NCBI RefSeq assembly: GCF_900609065.1
Contig: NZ_UXAU01000042.1
Span: 1 to 40,794, forward strand
Source: Arthrobacter ulcerisalmonis
Lineage (GTDB): Bacteria; Actinomycetota; Actinomycetes; Actinomycetales; Micrococcaceae
DNA length: 40,794 nt
Direction of reading: 5' to 3'
The first letter of the stretch is position 1; the number at the start of each line of letters is the position of its first letter. Both the position numbers and the translations under genes were made by a program. Below the pieces are notes generated by a model. It made no database searches. It had not been told where the DNA came from and worked only from the letters and a program-made list of their open reading frames with translations. This document shows positions 8,503 to 16,834 of this stretch, piece by piece.

Positions 8503-9248
8503 GCGCCGGACATCCGGAGCGGGCGCGATGGTGGGGCGCTCGCGGATCCAGGCGTCGACTGCTCCTGGCCTCAGCGATCCCGGTCCTGCTGGCACTCCTG
8601 CTTGCCGTGAAACTGCTCAGCGTCGGCTTCCTGGCGGGTGCTGCGGGCACGGCGTTCGAGCGCGGCGACGCTGCAGGCGTCCGGCAGGCCGCGGACGGAC
8701 TGCTCCTGGGCAACATCCTCGAACCGTTCAAAGCGGACTTTGCGGCCGGCGACGCCCTGGCCCTGGCCGGCGACTTTGCCGGGGCCAGGGAGCGCTTCCA
8801 ACGGGCCCTGGACCAGAAGCCCGGGACTGATGAGTGCACGGTCCGGGTCAACCTGGTCCTGGCAACCGAGCGCCTGGCAGAGCAAACCTCAACCACGGCC
8901 GGAGGAGAGGAACGCGGCCGTGAGTTACGCGGCGAAGCGCTCGCCGTCGTCGAGCAGTCACCTGCTGCCTGTTTCCAGGACACCAGCTCCAACGACGCCG
9001 GCCAGGGCCAGCAGCTGAGCGCAGCCCGCGAGCGGCTCCAGGCAGCCGGCTCTGGCGACGCCGGGGGAAACACCAGCGAACCAACCCCACCGGACGAACC
9101 GAGCGAACCGGCACCGGCAGACGCTTCCCGGCTGAACGAGTTGGAACGCAAAGCCCAAGACGCCCTGCGGGAACGGCTGGAGTCCGAAGCCCGCAACGAA
9201 TACCTCGACCGTTCCGATACGGGCCCGCGCGTCGAGAAGCCGTGGTGA
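8499..9248 (+). CDS. Membrane-anchored TPR-like protein (BatC-like)
   Basis: A 249-residue protein starting at the ATG at 8499, again with a four-base ATGA overlap. A basic N-terminus (RARWWGARGSRRRL) precedes one transmembrane helix (about 25-47). Next is a helical region whose ALAGDFAGARERFQRAL segment resembles a tetratricopeptide repeat. A Pro/Glu-rich linker (EPTPPDEPSEPAPAD) and a final charged helix complete it. TPR proteins (BatC, or BatE) accompany the paired VWA proteins in Bat operons, which fits this position. The TPR call rests on one visible repeat and is therefore moderate. Confidence 0.65.
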   Translation: MSAGHPERARWWGARGSRRRLLLASAIPVLLALLLAVKLLSVGFLAGAAGTAFERGDAAGVRQAADGLLLGNILEPFKADFAAGDALALAGDFAGARERFQRALDQKPGTDECTVRVNLVLATERLAEQTSTTAGGEERGRELRGEALAVVEQSPAACFQDTSSNDAGQGQQLSAARERLQAAGSGDAGGNTSEPTPPDEPSEPAPADASRLNELERKAQDALRERLESEARNEYLDRSDTGPRVEKPW

Positions 9249-9264
9249 TGGCTAGGCTGGATGA

Positions 9265-10011
9265 ATGGTCTCGCCAACTACTGCCCGTCTCCTGAGCCGC
9301 GGCCGGACTGTCCTGTGGCTGCCGTTCCTGGCAGCAATCCTGGTGCTGTCCGGTTACGCAGCCTATGGCGCAACCTTGTACGACGGGCTCCCTGCCGTCC
9401 TGCCCACGCACTGGGGCGCTGACGGGACACCGGACGCCTGGAGCGGGAAGTCGTTTGGCACGGTGTTCATGTTGCTGTTGACGGCCGCCGGAGTGACCGT
9501 TCTCATGGCGCTGATCGGCGCTCTCGTGACGAAGCTGAGCGTCGTGGCGGCCGGTGCCAGCGATTGGGAACGCTTCAGGCATGAGGGGACGATCCGCGGA
9601 ACCCTTGCCGTGCTGGGCTTCTGCGCCCTGGTGTTCTCGATCATGTTCGGCCAGCTCAGCGTGGCCGGTTGGACGCAGCCGGAGCAGTTTTCCGGCTGGC
9701 CGGTGGTGGTTGGGATACTTGCCCTGCTCGCCGCCCTGGCTGGCGCCTTCGCGGTGGCCCAGCGCTGGTCGCGGGCAGCAGCCGGCCGGGCCGGCATCGC
9801 ACCCACGTCGGCGGAGCGCGCCGAAGACGACAAATGGATCGCTGGGATCCTCTACAACGATCCTGCCGATCCGCATCTTTGGGTACCCAAGCGGGCGGGA
9901 CCTGGGCTGGGGCTGACCATCAACGTGGGCCATCGGAAAGGCCGGGTTGCCGTCATTGTGTTCCTGGTCCTGGTCATCGTGCTGCCCTTTGTGCTGGTTT
10001 TGCTGTCATGA
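9265..10011 (+). CDS. DUF1648 / DUF5808 multi-pass membrane protein (SdpI-related)
   Basis: A 248-residue integral membrane protein that starts 16 bases after the previous stop. The N-terminal half has a helix and then the DUF1648 signature LPTHWGADGTPDAW-GK, found in SdpI-type immunity and signalling proteins. Three further helices follow. The soluble C-terminal part reads DDKWIAGILYNDPADPHLWV-PKR with GLGLTINVG, which is the DUF5808 motif, before a final helix (VIVFLVLVIVLPFVLVLL). Its position suggests it may be transcribed with the MoxR/VWA operon, although it could also use its own signal. Nothing shows a toxin partner nearby. Confidence 0.8.
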   Translation: MVSPTTARLLSRGRTVLWLPFLAAILVLSGYAAYGATLYDGLPAVLPTHWGADGTPDAWSGKSFGTVFMLLLTAAGVTVLMALIGALVTKLSVVAAGASDWERFRHEGTIRGTLAVLGFCALVFSIMFGQLSVAGWTQPEQFSGWPVVVGILALLAALAGAFAVAQRWSRAAAGRAGIAPTSAERAEDDKWIAGILYNDPADPHLWVPKRAGPGLGLTINVGHRKGRVAVIVFLVLVIVLPFVLVLLS

Positions 10012-10085
10012 CGGTCTCATAGCGAACATAATTTCGCCCGATAACTCCTTGTGGGGTAGAAAGTCGGCTTAATTCGGCGTTCCTC

Positions 10086-10114
10086 TTGATCAGGGGGCCG
10101 TTCGATCGTAGAGT
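10086..10114 (+). promoter_or_regulatory. Probable housekeeping-sigma promoter of metF-metE
   Basis: TTGATC at 10086-10091 and TAGAGT at 10109-10114 are separated by exactly 17 bases and fit the -35 and -10 consensus (TTGACA / TANNNT). Transcription would begin near 10121. This leaves a leader of roughly 200 bases before metF. No other equally good promoter was seen in the 318-base gap. Confidence 0.55.
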
Positions 10115-10123
10115 CGGGATCAA

Positions 10124-10137
10124 GTTACCGCGGTAAC
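10124..10137. promoter_or_regulatory. 14-bp perfect palindrome, putative operator at the metF transcription start
   Basis: GTTACCGCGGTAAC is a perfect 14-base palindrome lying a few bases after the predicted start of transcription. Such a position suits a dimeric repressor (LacI- or TetR-like) that blocks promoter clearance. The binding protein is unknown, and no regulator gene is adjacent. Confidence 0.45.
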
Positions 10138-10308
10138 GTGTCAGCGATCCTCCGCTCTGGAGGGTGTGGGTGCCCCCATGTGGGCCTGACATTTGCTCAC
10201 GGAGAGCTTCGTTTCAGGAGTACCAGTCCCGGCTGCGTCCTGCGGAGTCTTAGTGTTCCCAACCCCACTTAATCGTCGCTGACAGCCCCCTTTTCGGGCT
10301 CAGCGGCG
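10138..10308 (+). promoter_or_regulatory. Structured 5' leader of metF-metE, possible riboswitch of unassigned class
   Basis: TGTCAG (10139-10144) can pair with CTGACA (10186-10191). This closes a junction that contains a hairpin CCTCC-GCTCT-GGAGG (10149-10163) and a second helix in the segment GGTGCCCCCATGTGGGC. Just before the coding region, CGCTGA+GCCC pairs with GGGC+TCAGCG (10277-10305) with a two-base bulge and no U-run after it. The last stem ends only about 15 bases before the chosen metF ribosome binding site, so it could act as an expression platform. The conserved cores of the SAM-I, SAM-IV, SAH and cobalamin riboswitches were not recognised here. Confidence 0.35.
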
Positions 10309-10329
10309 ATGGCTAAGCCAAGGACGCAA

Positions 10330-11295
10330 ATGTCACCATCAAGCCTGATAGAGGCACAGCCAAATCCCGCCGATGCTGCGCCTGTAGCGCTGTCCTATGA
10401 ACTCTTCCCGCCCCGCTCAGCCGCTGCAGCGGATACGCTCTGGACCACCATCCGTGAGCTCGAGACAACCTCGCCGGACTACGTCTCGGTCACCTATGGT
10501 GCCAGCGGCACCAACCGGGACACCGCCGTGGAACTCATCAACCGGCTCCTGCTGGAAACCACGCTGCGGCCGTTGGCACACCTGACCTGCGTTGGCAACA
10601 CACCGCAGGAGCTGGCTGTCATCATTGGCGAACTCTTGGACACCGGGGTGCGCGGCATCCTGGCACTCCGCGGGGACCTGCCCAAGGACGGAATAGGGGC
10701 GCCATCCGGCTCCCTGCGCTACGCCCAGGACCTGGTCGAACTCATCCGTAGGGTGGAACAGCGCCGGTCCGCGCTGCTCTGCGCCGGAAAAGTTGCCGTG
10801 GGCGTTGCCGCCTACCCCACCCTGCATCCCGAGTCGCCCACGGAAGCCCATGACGTGGAAGTCCTGCTGGCCAAGCAGCGCTCCGGCGCTGACTTCGCCA
10901 TCACCCAGGTCTTCTTCCACACCGAGCAGTACGCGGACCTACTGACCCGGTCACGCCGCGCCGGAGTGACCATTCCGATCATTCCGGGTGTCATGCCGCT
11001 GATCAGCATCAAACGGCTGCGCCGACTCGCCGAACTCACCGGCGTGGAGCCCGACCCGCATCTGCTGTCCCGGCTGGGCGCTGCGGACACCGAGGGAGAA
11101 CGCCGTCGCATTGGCGTCAACGCCACCGTGGACCTGGCCAATGCGGCCCTCGCCGCCGGCGCCCCTGGCATCCACCTCTACACCTTCAATGAACATCAGA
11201 ACGCGCTGGAGGTGCTGGACAAACTGGCACTTCCACGGCACAACCGCGTCCCTGTCCGTCGCGGGCCCGCCGCCGCCCGCCAACTCGCCAGCTGA
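10330..11295 (+). CDS. metF: 5,10-methylenetetrahydrofolate reductase
   Basis: A 321-residue TIM-barrel flavoenzyme that reduces methylene-THF to 5-methyl-THF, the methyl donor for methionine synthase. The family signatures are clear: SYELFPPRS near the N-terminus (catalytic Glu in E-x-FPP), VTYGASGTNRD, HLTCVGNT, LRGDLPKDG, and GADFAITQVFFHTEQY. The ATG at 10330 is preferred because AAGGA lies five bases upstream. An in-frame ATG at 10309 would add seven residues but has no ribosome binding site. metE follows after 29 bases, so donor synthesis and use are co-expressed. Confidence 0.93.
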   Translation: MSPSSLIEAQPNPADAAPVALSYELFPPRSAAAADTLWTTIRELETTSPDYVSVTYGASGTNRDTAVELINRLLLETTLRPLAHLTCVGNTPQELAVIIGELLDTGVRGILALRGDLPKDGIGAPSGSLRYAQDLVELIRRVEQRRSALLCAGKVAVGVAAYPTLHPESPTEAHDVEVLLAKQRSGADFAITQVFFHTEQYADLLTRSRRAGVTIPIIPGVMPLISIKRLRRLAELTGVEPDPHLLSRLGAADTEGERRRIGVNATVDLANAALAAGAPGIHLYTFNEHQNALEVLDKLALPRHNRVPVRRGPAAARQLAS

Positions 11296-11324
11296 ACCAC
11301 CTCGCCCTTCACTCTGAGGAAACC

Positions 11325-13655
11325 ATGACTGAACACTCCACCGCCTTCCCGTCCGCATCCCTCCTGGGCTACCCCCGCATCGGCCGCCGTCGCGAGCTCA
11401 AGAAAGCCGTCGAAGCCTATTGGGCCGGCACGATCGACGCTGCCGCCCTCGACGCCGCCGCCAAGGACATCCAACTGACCACCGCCCGGCGCCTCCAGGA
11501 TCTCGGCCTCACCGAACCCGCCGCCGTCCCCGGGACGTTCTCCTTCTACGACCAGGTCCTGGATACCACCGCCGCCCTTGGCGCGGTACCCACACGATTC
11601 GGCTCACTCCTGAACGGACAGGGCCAGCTGGACATCGACGGCTACTTCACCCTGGCCCGCGGCACCAAAGAGCAGCAGCCGCTGGAAATGACCAAGTGGT
11701 TTGACACCAATTACCACTATCTGGTCCCCGAGATTGGTCCTGAAACGGTCTTCACGCTGGCCTCTACCGCCAAGGTGGACGAGTTCAGCTACGCGTTGGC
11801 CAACGGTGTTGAAACGCGTCCCTACATCGTGGGGCCGGTCACGTACCTGCTGCTCGCCAAGGCCGCCGACGACGCCCCGGCAGGATTCGCGCCACTGTCC
11901 CGGCTCGAGGACATCCTCCCCGTCTATGTCCAGCTGTTCGAGAAGCTAGCCGCTGCCGGTGCCAGCTGGGTCCAGCTGGACGAGCCCGCCCTGGTGGTGG
12001 ACCAGGAGACGCCTGTCACCGAGATTGAAGCTGCCGTGGCCCGTGCCTACGAGGTCCTCACCGCCGCGCAGCATCGCCCGCAGATCCTGGTTTCCGCCCC
12101 GTACGGATCCCTGGACGCCCAGTTGGGCACCCTGGCAGCCACCAACATCGAAGCCCTGCACGTCGACGTCTTCAAGGGCGCCGTCCCTTCCGCAGCGGCA
12201 CTTGCTGCGCTGGGCGACAAGACCCTGGTGGCTGGCGTCGTGGATGGCCACAACATCTGGCGGAACGACCTGGCCGCCTCCGTTGCGAAGCTGGATGAAC
12301 TAAAGGCTGCCGTAGGCCGGATCGCCGTCTCCACCTCCACTTCCACCCAGCACGTCCCGCACGACGTCGCCGAAGAGGCCCAACTCTCCTCGCAGCTGCG
12401 CAGCTGGCTGGCGTTCTCCGACGAGAAGGCCGTTGAGGTCAAGACCCTGGCCACCTACCTGGCCGATCCTGCAGCAGCCCCGGCCGCGATCGAGGACGCC
12501 AGCACCATCATCGCCAGCCGCGCCTCAGCGACCGGTGTCCGCCGGGCCGAGGTCCGTGCCCGCACCGAGGCACTGACAGCAGCCGATTTCAGCCGCTCCG
12601 AGTACACGGTCCGCGAGGCGGCTCAGCAGGCTGCCCTGCAGCTGCCGCCGCTGCCCACCACCACGATCGGCTCCTTCCCGCAGACTTCGGAGATCCGGTC
12701 GGCCCGCGCCCGTAATAACAAGGGCGAGTTGACCAATGAGCAGTATGGCCAGCTCATGAAGGACGAGATCAAGCGCGTTGTCGAGCTGCAGGAAGAGTTG
12801 GGCTACGACGTGCTGGTGCACGGCGAGCCGGAGCGCAACGACATGGTGCAGTACTTCGCCGAGAACCTCGAAGGCTTCGACGTCACGGTCCACGGTTGGG
12901 TCCAGTCCTACGGCTCCCGCTGCACCCGCCCCTCCATCCTCTGGGGTGACGTCACCCGCAGCGCCCCCATCACCGTGGCCTGGGCCGAATACGCGCAGTC
13001 CCTGACCGCCAAGCCCATGAAGGGCATGCTCACCGGTCCGGTCACCATCTTGGCTTGGTCTTTTGTTCGCGATGACCAGCCGCTGGGCGAAACGGCCAAC
13101 CAGGTGGGCTTGGCCCTCCGCGACGAGATCGCTGACCTGGAAGCTGCCGGCATCAAGGTCATCCAGGTGGACGAACCGGCGCTGCGCGAACTGCTGCCGT
13201 TGCGGAAGGCTGACCAGGCGGACTACCTGGCCTGGTCGGTGGACTCCTTCCGGCTGGCCACCGCAGGTGCTGCCGACGCCACCCAGATCCACACCCACCT
13301 CTGCTACTCGGAGTTCGGCGTGATCATTGACGCCATCGACGGCCTCGATGCCGACGTGACCTCCATCGAGGCTGCCCGCTCACGGATGGAGGTGGTGCAC
13401 GACCTCGAGTCCCACGGCTTTGGCCGCGGCGTAGGCCCGGGCGTCTACGACATCCACTCACCGCGCGTGCCCGGGGAAGCTGAGGTCACCGAGCTCCTGG
13501 CCACCGCCGTACGGCACGTCCCCTCGCACCAGCTCTGGGTCAACCCGGACTGCGGCCTGAAAACCCGAGGCTACGCCGAGACCGAAGAGTCACTGCGCAA
13601 CCTGGTCAAGGCCACCCAGACGGTCCGCGCCAGCCTCCTGGAACCGACCACGTAA
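11325..13655 (+). CDS. metE: Cobalamin-independent methionine synthase
   Basis: A 776-residue MetE, the normal length for the enzyme. It transfers the methyl group of 5-methyl-tetrahydropteroyltri-glutamate to homocysteine without B12. Two related barrels are visible: an N-terminal one starting LGYPRIGRRRELKKA and a C-terminal catalytic one starting TTTIGSFPQTSEIR. The zinc ligands fall in HTHLCYSEF (His and Cys), a downstream Glu, and NPDCGLKTRGY (Cys). The substrate loop VHGEPERNDMVQYF is also intact. GAGGA at 11316-11320 marks the start. It lies in one operon with metF and is closed by a strong hairpin 15 bases after the stop. Confidence 0.96.
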   Translation: MTEHSTAFPSASLLGYPRIGRRRELKKAVEAYWAGTIDAAALDAAAKDIQLTTARRLQDLGLTEPAAVPGTFSFYDQVLDTTAALGAVPTRFGSLLNGQGQLDIDGYFTLARGTKEQQPLEMTKWFDTNYHYLVPEIGPETVFTLASTAKVDEFSYALANGVETRPYIVGPVTYLLLAKAADDAPAGFAPLSRLEDILPVYVQLFEKLAAAGASWVQLDEPALVVDQETPVTEIEAAVARAYEVLTAAQHRPQILVSAPYGSLDAQLGTLAATNIEALHVDVFKGAVPSAAALAALGDKTLVAGVVDGHNIWRNDLAASVAKLDELKAAVGRIAVSTSTSTQHVPHDVAEEAQLSSQLRSWLAFSDEKAVEVKTLATYLADPAAAPAAIEDASTIIASRASATGVRRAEVRARTEALTAADFSRSEYTVREAAQQAALQLPPLPTTTIGSFPQTSEIRSARARNNKGELTNEQYGQLMKDEIKRVVELQEELGYDVLVHGEPERNDMVQYFAENLEGFDVTVHGWVQSYGSRCTRPSILWGDVTRSAPITVAWAEYAQSLTAKPMKGMLTGPVTILAWSFVRDDQPLGETANQVGLALRDEIADLEAAGIKVIQVDEPALRELLPLRKADQADYLAWSVDSFRLATAGAADATQIHTHLCYSEFGVIIDAIDGLDADVTSIEAARSRMEVVHDLESHGFGRGVGPGVYDIHSPRVPGEAEVTELLATAVRHVPSHQLWVNPDCGLKTRGYAETEESLRNLVKATQTVRASLLEPTT

Positions 13656-13670
13656 GAACAGCAGAACGTA

Positions 13671-13709
13671 CGACGGCGGCTGGTCACCTAGGGTGACCAG
13701 CCGCCGTCG
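13671..13709 (+). terminator. Terminator hairpin after metE
   Basis: CGACGGCGGCTGGTCACC (13671-13688) is perfectly complementary to 13692-13709, an 18-bp stem with the three-base loop TAG. There is no U-tract, as is often the case in actinobacteria. It also faces the end of the converging minus-strand gene and may work in both directions. Confidence 0.8.
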
Positions 13710-13736
13710 CGGGTTAACGCCGAAGCCCTGGCAGGG

Positions 13737-14243
13737 TCAGGACTCCCAGACGATCTCGTCGTCGACCACGCCGTCTTCATCGGCTGAGGCCACCAGGACC
13801 TCATCCGTGAAGTGCTCGCCGAGTGTGAAGTCCAAGACGAAGTAGCGTTCCGGTTGGCCGGGGTAGATGGCCACCCGGCCCAGCTTGAGTGCCTTGAGGA
13901 AAACGTCGTTGGTCAGCTGGCTGCGGTCCTCGACACCGAAAATCTTGTGCAGGTGCTCGGCCTTCAGCGCGTTGCAGTGGAAGTGCAGGTACTCGCGGGG
14001 GCTGGTGCCTTCCTGCCCGAGTTCCTCGGAGATCATCTCCTTGACCTCATCCACCAGTTCGGGGAGGAACCGCAACCGGTAGTCCACCTTATGCAGGGCG
14101 GCCTCGTCGAAGTGGTCGTGGGCGGTGATGTTCAGGTCAAGTTTGAGGGGGTGGCCGCGCAGTTCGTGATCGGTGCCGAAGCTGTGATCACTGCCGTGGT
14201 TGACCTCGATTTCACCGAAATGTTGGCTGGCTACCCTGTTCAT
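13737..14243 (-). CDS. DUF2004-like conserved hypothetical protein
   Basis: A 168-residue acidic, soluble protein. The N-terminus reads MNRVASQHFGEIEVNH, followed by a segment with HPLKLDLNITAHDHFDE and a helical stretch VDEVKEMISEELGQE. These features resemble the DUF2004 family, whose function is unknown. The assignment is from memory of the family's FGEIE opening and is tentative. There are no membrane segments or catalytic motif. It is convergent with metE and is followed on the same strand, upstream, by a LysR gene with only 44 bases between them. Confidence 0.65.
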   Translation of the reverse strand: MNRVASQHFGEIEVNHGSDHSFGTDHELRGHPLKLDLNITAHDHFDEAALHKVDYRLRFLPELVDEVKEMISEELGQEGTSPREYLHFHCNALKAEHLHKIFGVEDRSQLTNDVFLKALKLGRVAIYPGQPERYFVLDFTLGEHFTDEVLVASADEDGVVDDEIVWES

Positions 14244-14287
14244 AGTCTCAACATAGACCTACACAGCGGCGCATTCCAGCATTGCCG

Positions 14288-15202
14288 CTAATTCACCGCC
14301 GTGCGCATCCCGGCAAGTGTTTCGGCCAGCAGGTCAACGAAAAGTTGCACCCGTGCCGTCTTACGGTCGTTGATCAGGAGGGCAAAGACGTTGCGGGCCA
14401 ACCGGATTTCGGGCACGTCCAGCACCACCACGCCCGCCGGTTTGTTCCGCAACGCCAGCTCGGGAACCAGCGCGGCACCCAACCCGGCCGCTGCCATCTC
14501 CAGGCTCGCGTGGAAATCGTCGCTCCAGGCCACCACCCGGGGGTGCAGGTTGCAGCTGGCGAAGAGCCGCTCGATGACCATGGCGTCGCTGGTACCGGGG
14601 TGGTGCATGATCCAGGGCATCTGCGCCAAGTGGTCGGCGGTGACCTTTGCATCGGAGCCGAAGCCCCAACTGGCGGGCAGGACCACCCGGAAGTCGTCAT
14701 CGCCCACCCATTGCCGATTGATGGTGTGCGGCCACGCCAGACCGGTCTGGCCCACTTGGAATACCAAGGCAACATCGAGCTCGCCGCCGGTGCGCAAGCC
14801 CTGGATGGTCTGCCCCGGCTCAGCCACCGACACCTTCAGCTCGATGCCCAGGTTCTTCCAGGCAGGGTTCTTCAGGATCCGCGGTAAGACGTAGGTGGCC
14901 AGGCTGGGGAATATTCCGAGCCGGAGCACCTCGGTGCTGGTGTCTTCGGTCTTTGCGGCAGCCAGGAGCGCCTCAATATCTGTCAGCACCTTGCCGGCGT
15001 GCCGGGTCATCACGACGGCGGCTTCCGTGGGAATCACGGCCCGCGCGGCGCGCTCGAAGAGGACCACGCCGGCGTCGCGTTCCAGCGCCGACATCTGCTG
15101 CGAAACGGCCGACGCCGTGTACCCCAGAGTGGCTGCCGCCGCGGCAAACGAACCGAGCCGGGTGACTTCAATGAGTGTCCTAAGATGAACCGGGTTGATC
15201 AT
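14288..15202 (-). CDS. LysR family transcriptional regulator
   Basis: A 304-residue regulator with the typical LysR N-terminal winged helix-turn-helix (LRTLIEVTRLGSFAAAAATLG, then TASAVSQQMSALERDAG, residues 7-45). The periplasmic-binding-protein-like effector domain starts about residue 90 (EVLRLGIFPSLATYVLPRIL). It is divergent from the FAD oxidoreductase/CFA operon, the usual arrangement for a LysR protein and its target. The 290-bp gap between them is the likely control region. The effector is unknown. Six-base arms CCTAAG (15179-15184) and CTTAGG (15210-15215) flank its own start codon and could be an autoregulatory half-site pair. Confidence 0.9.
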   Translation of the reverse strand: MINPVHLRTLIEVTRLGSFAAAAATLGYTASAVSQQMSALERDAGVVLFERAARAVIPTEAAVVMTRHAGKVLTDIEALLAAAKTEDTSTEVLRLGIFPSLATYVLPRILKNPAWKNLGIELKVSVAEPGQTIQGLRTGGELDVALVFQVGQTGLAWPHTINRQWVGDDDFRVVLPASWGFGSDAKVTADHLAQMPWIMHHPGTSDAMVIERLFASCNLHPRVVAWSDDFHASLEMAAAGLGAALVPELALRNKPAGVVVLDVPEIRLARNVFALLINDRKTARVQLFVDLLAETLAGMRTAVN

Positions 15203-15493
15203 CAGTATCCTTAGGTTTCGCAGGTTCTAGGGAGACGCCGCTGGGGGCAAAAAGTTGGCAGCCGCTGGGGCTGGAACGACAGTGGCGCTGAGGGGGCGTT
15301 GTCAAGGCAGGTACACCGTGCCCGGACTGGCTTCATTCTGGCATGCGCGGGGCGCTAGGGTTGGCGTCAACGGGGGCACGGAGGCTCGACGGCAACCCAT
15401 CCAGTGGGTGCCCGGCTCCGAATGGCTGCTGATAGCAACGCAACACACAATGCCCTGAGCCACAGCTCACGGCCGATCTTCGGGAGACGTTTC

Positions 15494-16834
15494 GTGACAG
15501 ACGCAGCAGGCCTGGCTGAGGGGCGGCGCATCGCCGTCATTGGCAGCGGAATTGCCGGCTTGATGGCAGCCCATGTCCTGAACCAGCGCGATCACGTGAC
15601 CGTCTTTGAGGCCGATTCGCGACTTGGCGGGCACGCCCACACCCATGATGTCCCGCAGCAGGACGGCTCGGTGCTGGGCGTGGACACCGGCTTCATCGTT
15701 CACAACGAACGGACGTACCCCACCTTGCTGCGGCTCTTCGCCGAACTCGGGGTGCAGACGCAGGACTCTGAGATGAGCATGTCCATCAGGTGCGATGGCT
15801 GCGGACTCGAATACGCCGGCGCCCGCGATGGCGCCAAGGGCATCATCCCCACCCTGGGCACCCTGCGTCGCGGCCGGTACCTCCTGATGTTGCTGGAAGT
15901 GACCAAGTTTTACCGCCGGGCCCGGGCACTGGTGGCAGCCACGGACCGCGACACTGAATTAACCCTCGGTGAATTCCTGGCACGGGAAAAGTTCAGCGCC
16001 TACTTCATCTCCCACTTCATGACCCCCATTGTCAGCGCCGTCTGGTCCTGCGATCCCACCACAGCCCTGGCCTACCCGGCGCGCTACCTCTTCACGTTCC
16101 TGGGCCACCACGGCCTGCTCGGGGTCAAGGGTTCGCCGCAGTGGCGCACCGTGACGGGCGGCTCCCGCACCTACGTCGACAAGTTGGCAGCACAGCTGAC
16201 GGACATCCGACTCAGCACGCCGGTGACCGCCCTGCGGCGCACGGCTGACGGTGTGGAAATCACCGCCGGCGGTGGCACCGAGCTGTTTGACGCCGTCGTG
16301 ATTGCCACGCATCCCGGGCAGGCGCTGCGGTTCCTCACGGACGCGGACGACGCCGAACGGTCGGCTTTGACGGGCATGCCGTACTCGGTCAATCACACCG
16401 TTTTCCACCAAGACACCGCCGTCCTGCCCGCCGCGCAAAACGCCCGCGCGTCCTGGAACTACCGACTGCCCAGCTGCGATGCGAAACCCAACCGCGTCCT
16501 GGTCAGCTACGACATGACCCGGTTGCAGCGGCTCAGCCCGGCCGGGGGTGGCTCCTACGTGGTCAGCCTGGGCGAATCGGACCTGGTGGCGGAGTCGAGC
16601 ATCCTCGATCGAATGGTCTACGAACACCCGCAGTACACCCCTGACTCGCTCAAGGCCCAGCAGCTCATTGCTGGCCTGGGGGACCAGCGCCTGGTGTTTG
16701 CCGGCGCCTACCTGGGGTGGGGCTTCCACGAGGACGGCGCACTGTCCGGGCTCAAGGCTGCCCAGCGGTTGGGCCGTGAGTGGGAAGCCAGCGCGGCGTT
16801 GCCCCAACACCAGCCAGCTGCGGAGGGCGCGTGA
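15494..16834 (+). CDS. FAD-dependent oxidoreductase of the CFA/ufaA1-type lipid locus
   Basis: A 446-residue flavoprotein. The GTG at 15494 is preferred over the upstream ATG at 15404 because GGGAG (15482-15486) precedes it and the Rossmann motif follows directly. That motif is IAVIGSGIAGLMAAH (GxGxxG at 17-22), followed by FEADSRLGGHAHTH. A C-terminal FAD-contacting segment reads LVFAGAYLGWGFHEDGA. It belongs to the amine-oxidase/protoporphyrinogen-oxidase-like group that accompanies cyclopropane-fatty-acid-synthase homologues, as in the mycobacterial Rv0449c-Rv0447c cluster. The role is presumably oxidation or reduction of the modified fatty acyl chain; the exact reaction is not established. 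It is the first gene of a four-gene overlapping operon. Confidence 0.85.
   Translation: MTDAAGLAEGRRIAVIGSGIAGLMAAHVLNQRDHVTVFEADSRLGGHAHTHDVPQQDGSVLGVDTGFIVHNERTYPTLLRLFAELGVQTQDSEMSMSIRCDGCGLEYAGARDGAKGIIPTLGTLRRGRYLLMLLEVTKFYRRARALVAATDRDTELTLGEFLAREKFSAYFISHFMTPIVSAVWSCDPTTALAYPARYLFTFLGHHGLLGVKGSPQWRTVTGGSRTYVDKLAAQLTDIRLSTPVTALRRTADGVEITAGGGTELFDAVVIATHPGQALRFLTDADDAERSALTGMPYSVNHTVFHQDTAVLPAAQNARASWNYRLPSCDAKPNRVLVSYDMTRLQRLSPAGGGSYVVSLGESDLVAESSILDRMVYEHPQYTPDSLKAQQLIAGLGDQRLVFAGAYLGWGFHEDGALSGLKAAQRLGREWEASAALPQHQPAAEGA

Noticed and set aside
10139..10330. SAM, SAH, cobalamin or THF riboswitch before metF
   Set aside because: The conserved cores I know for these classes were not found. 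Only a generic junction and hairpin remain, so it is reported as unassigned structure.
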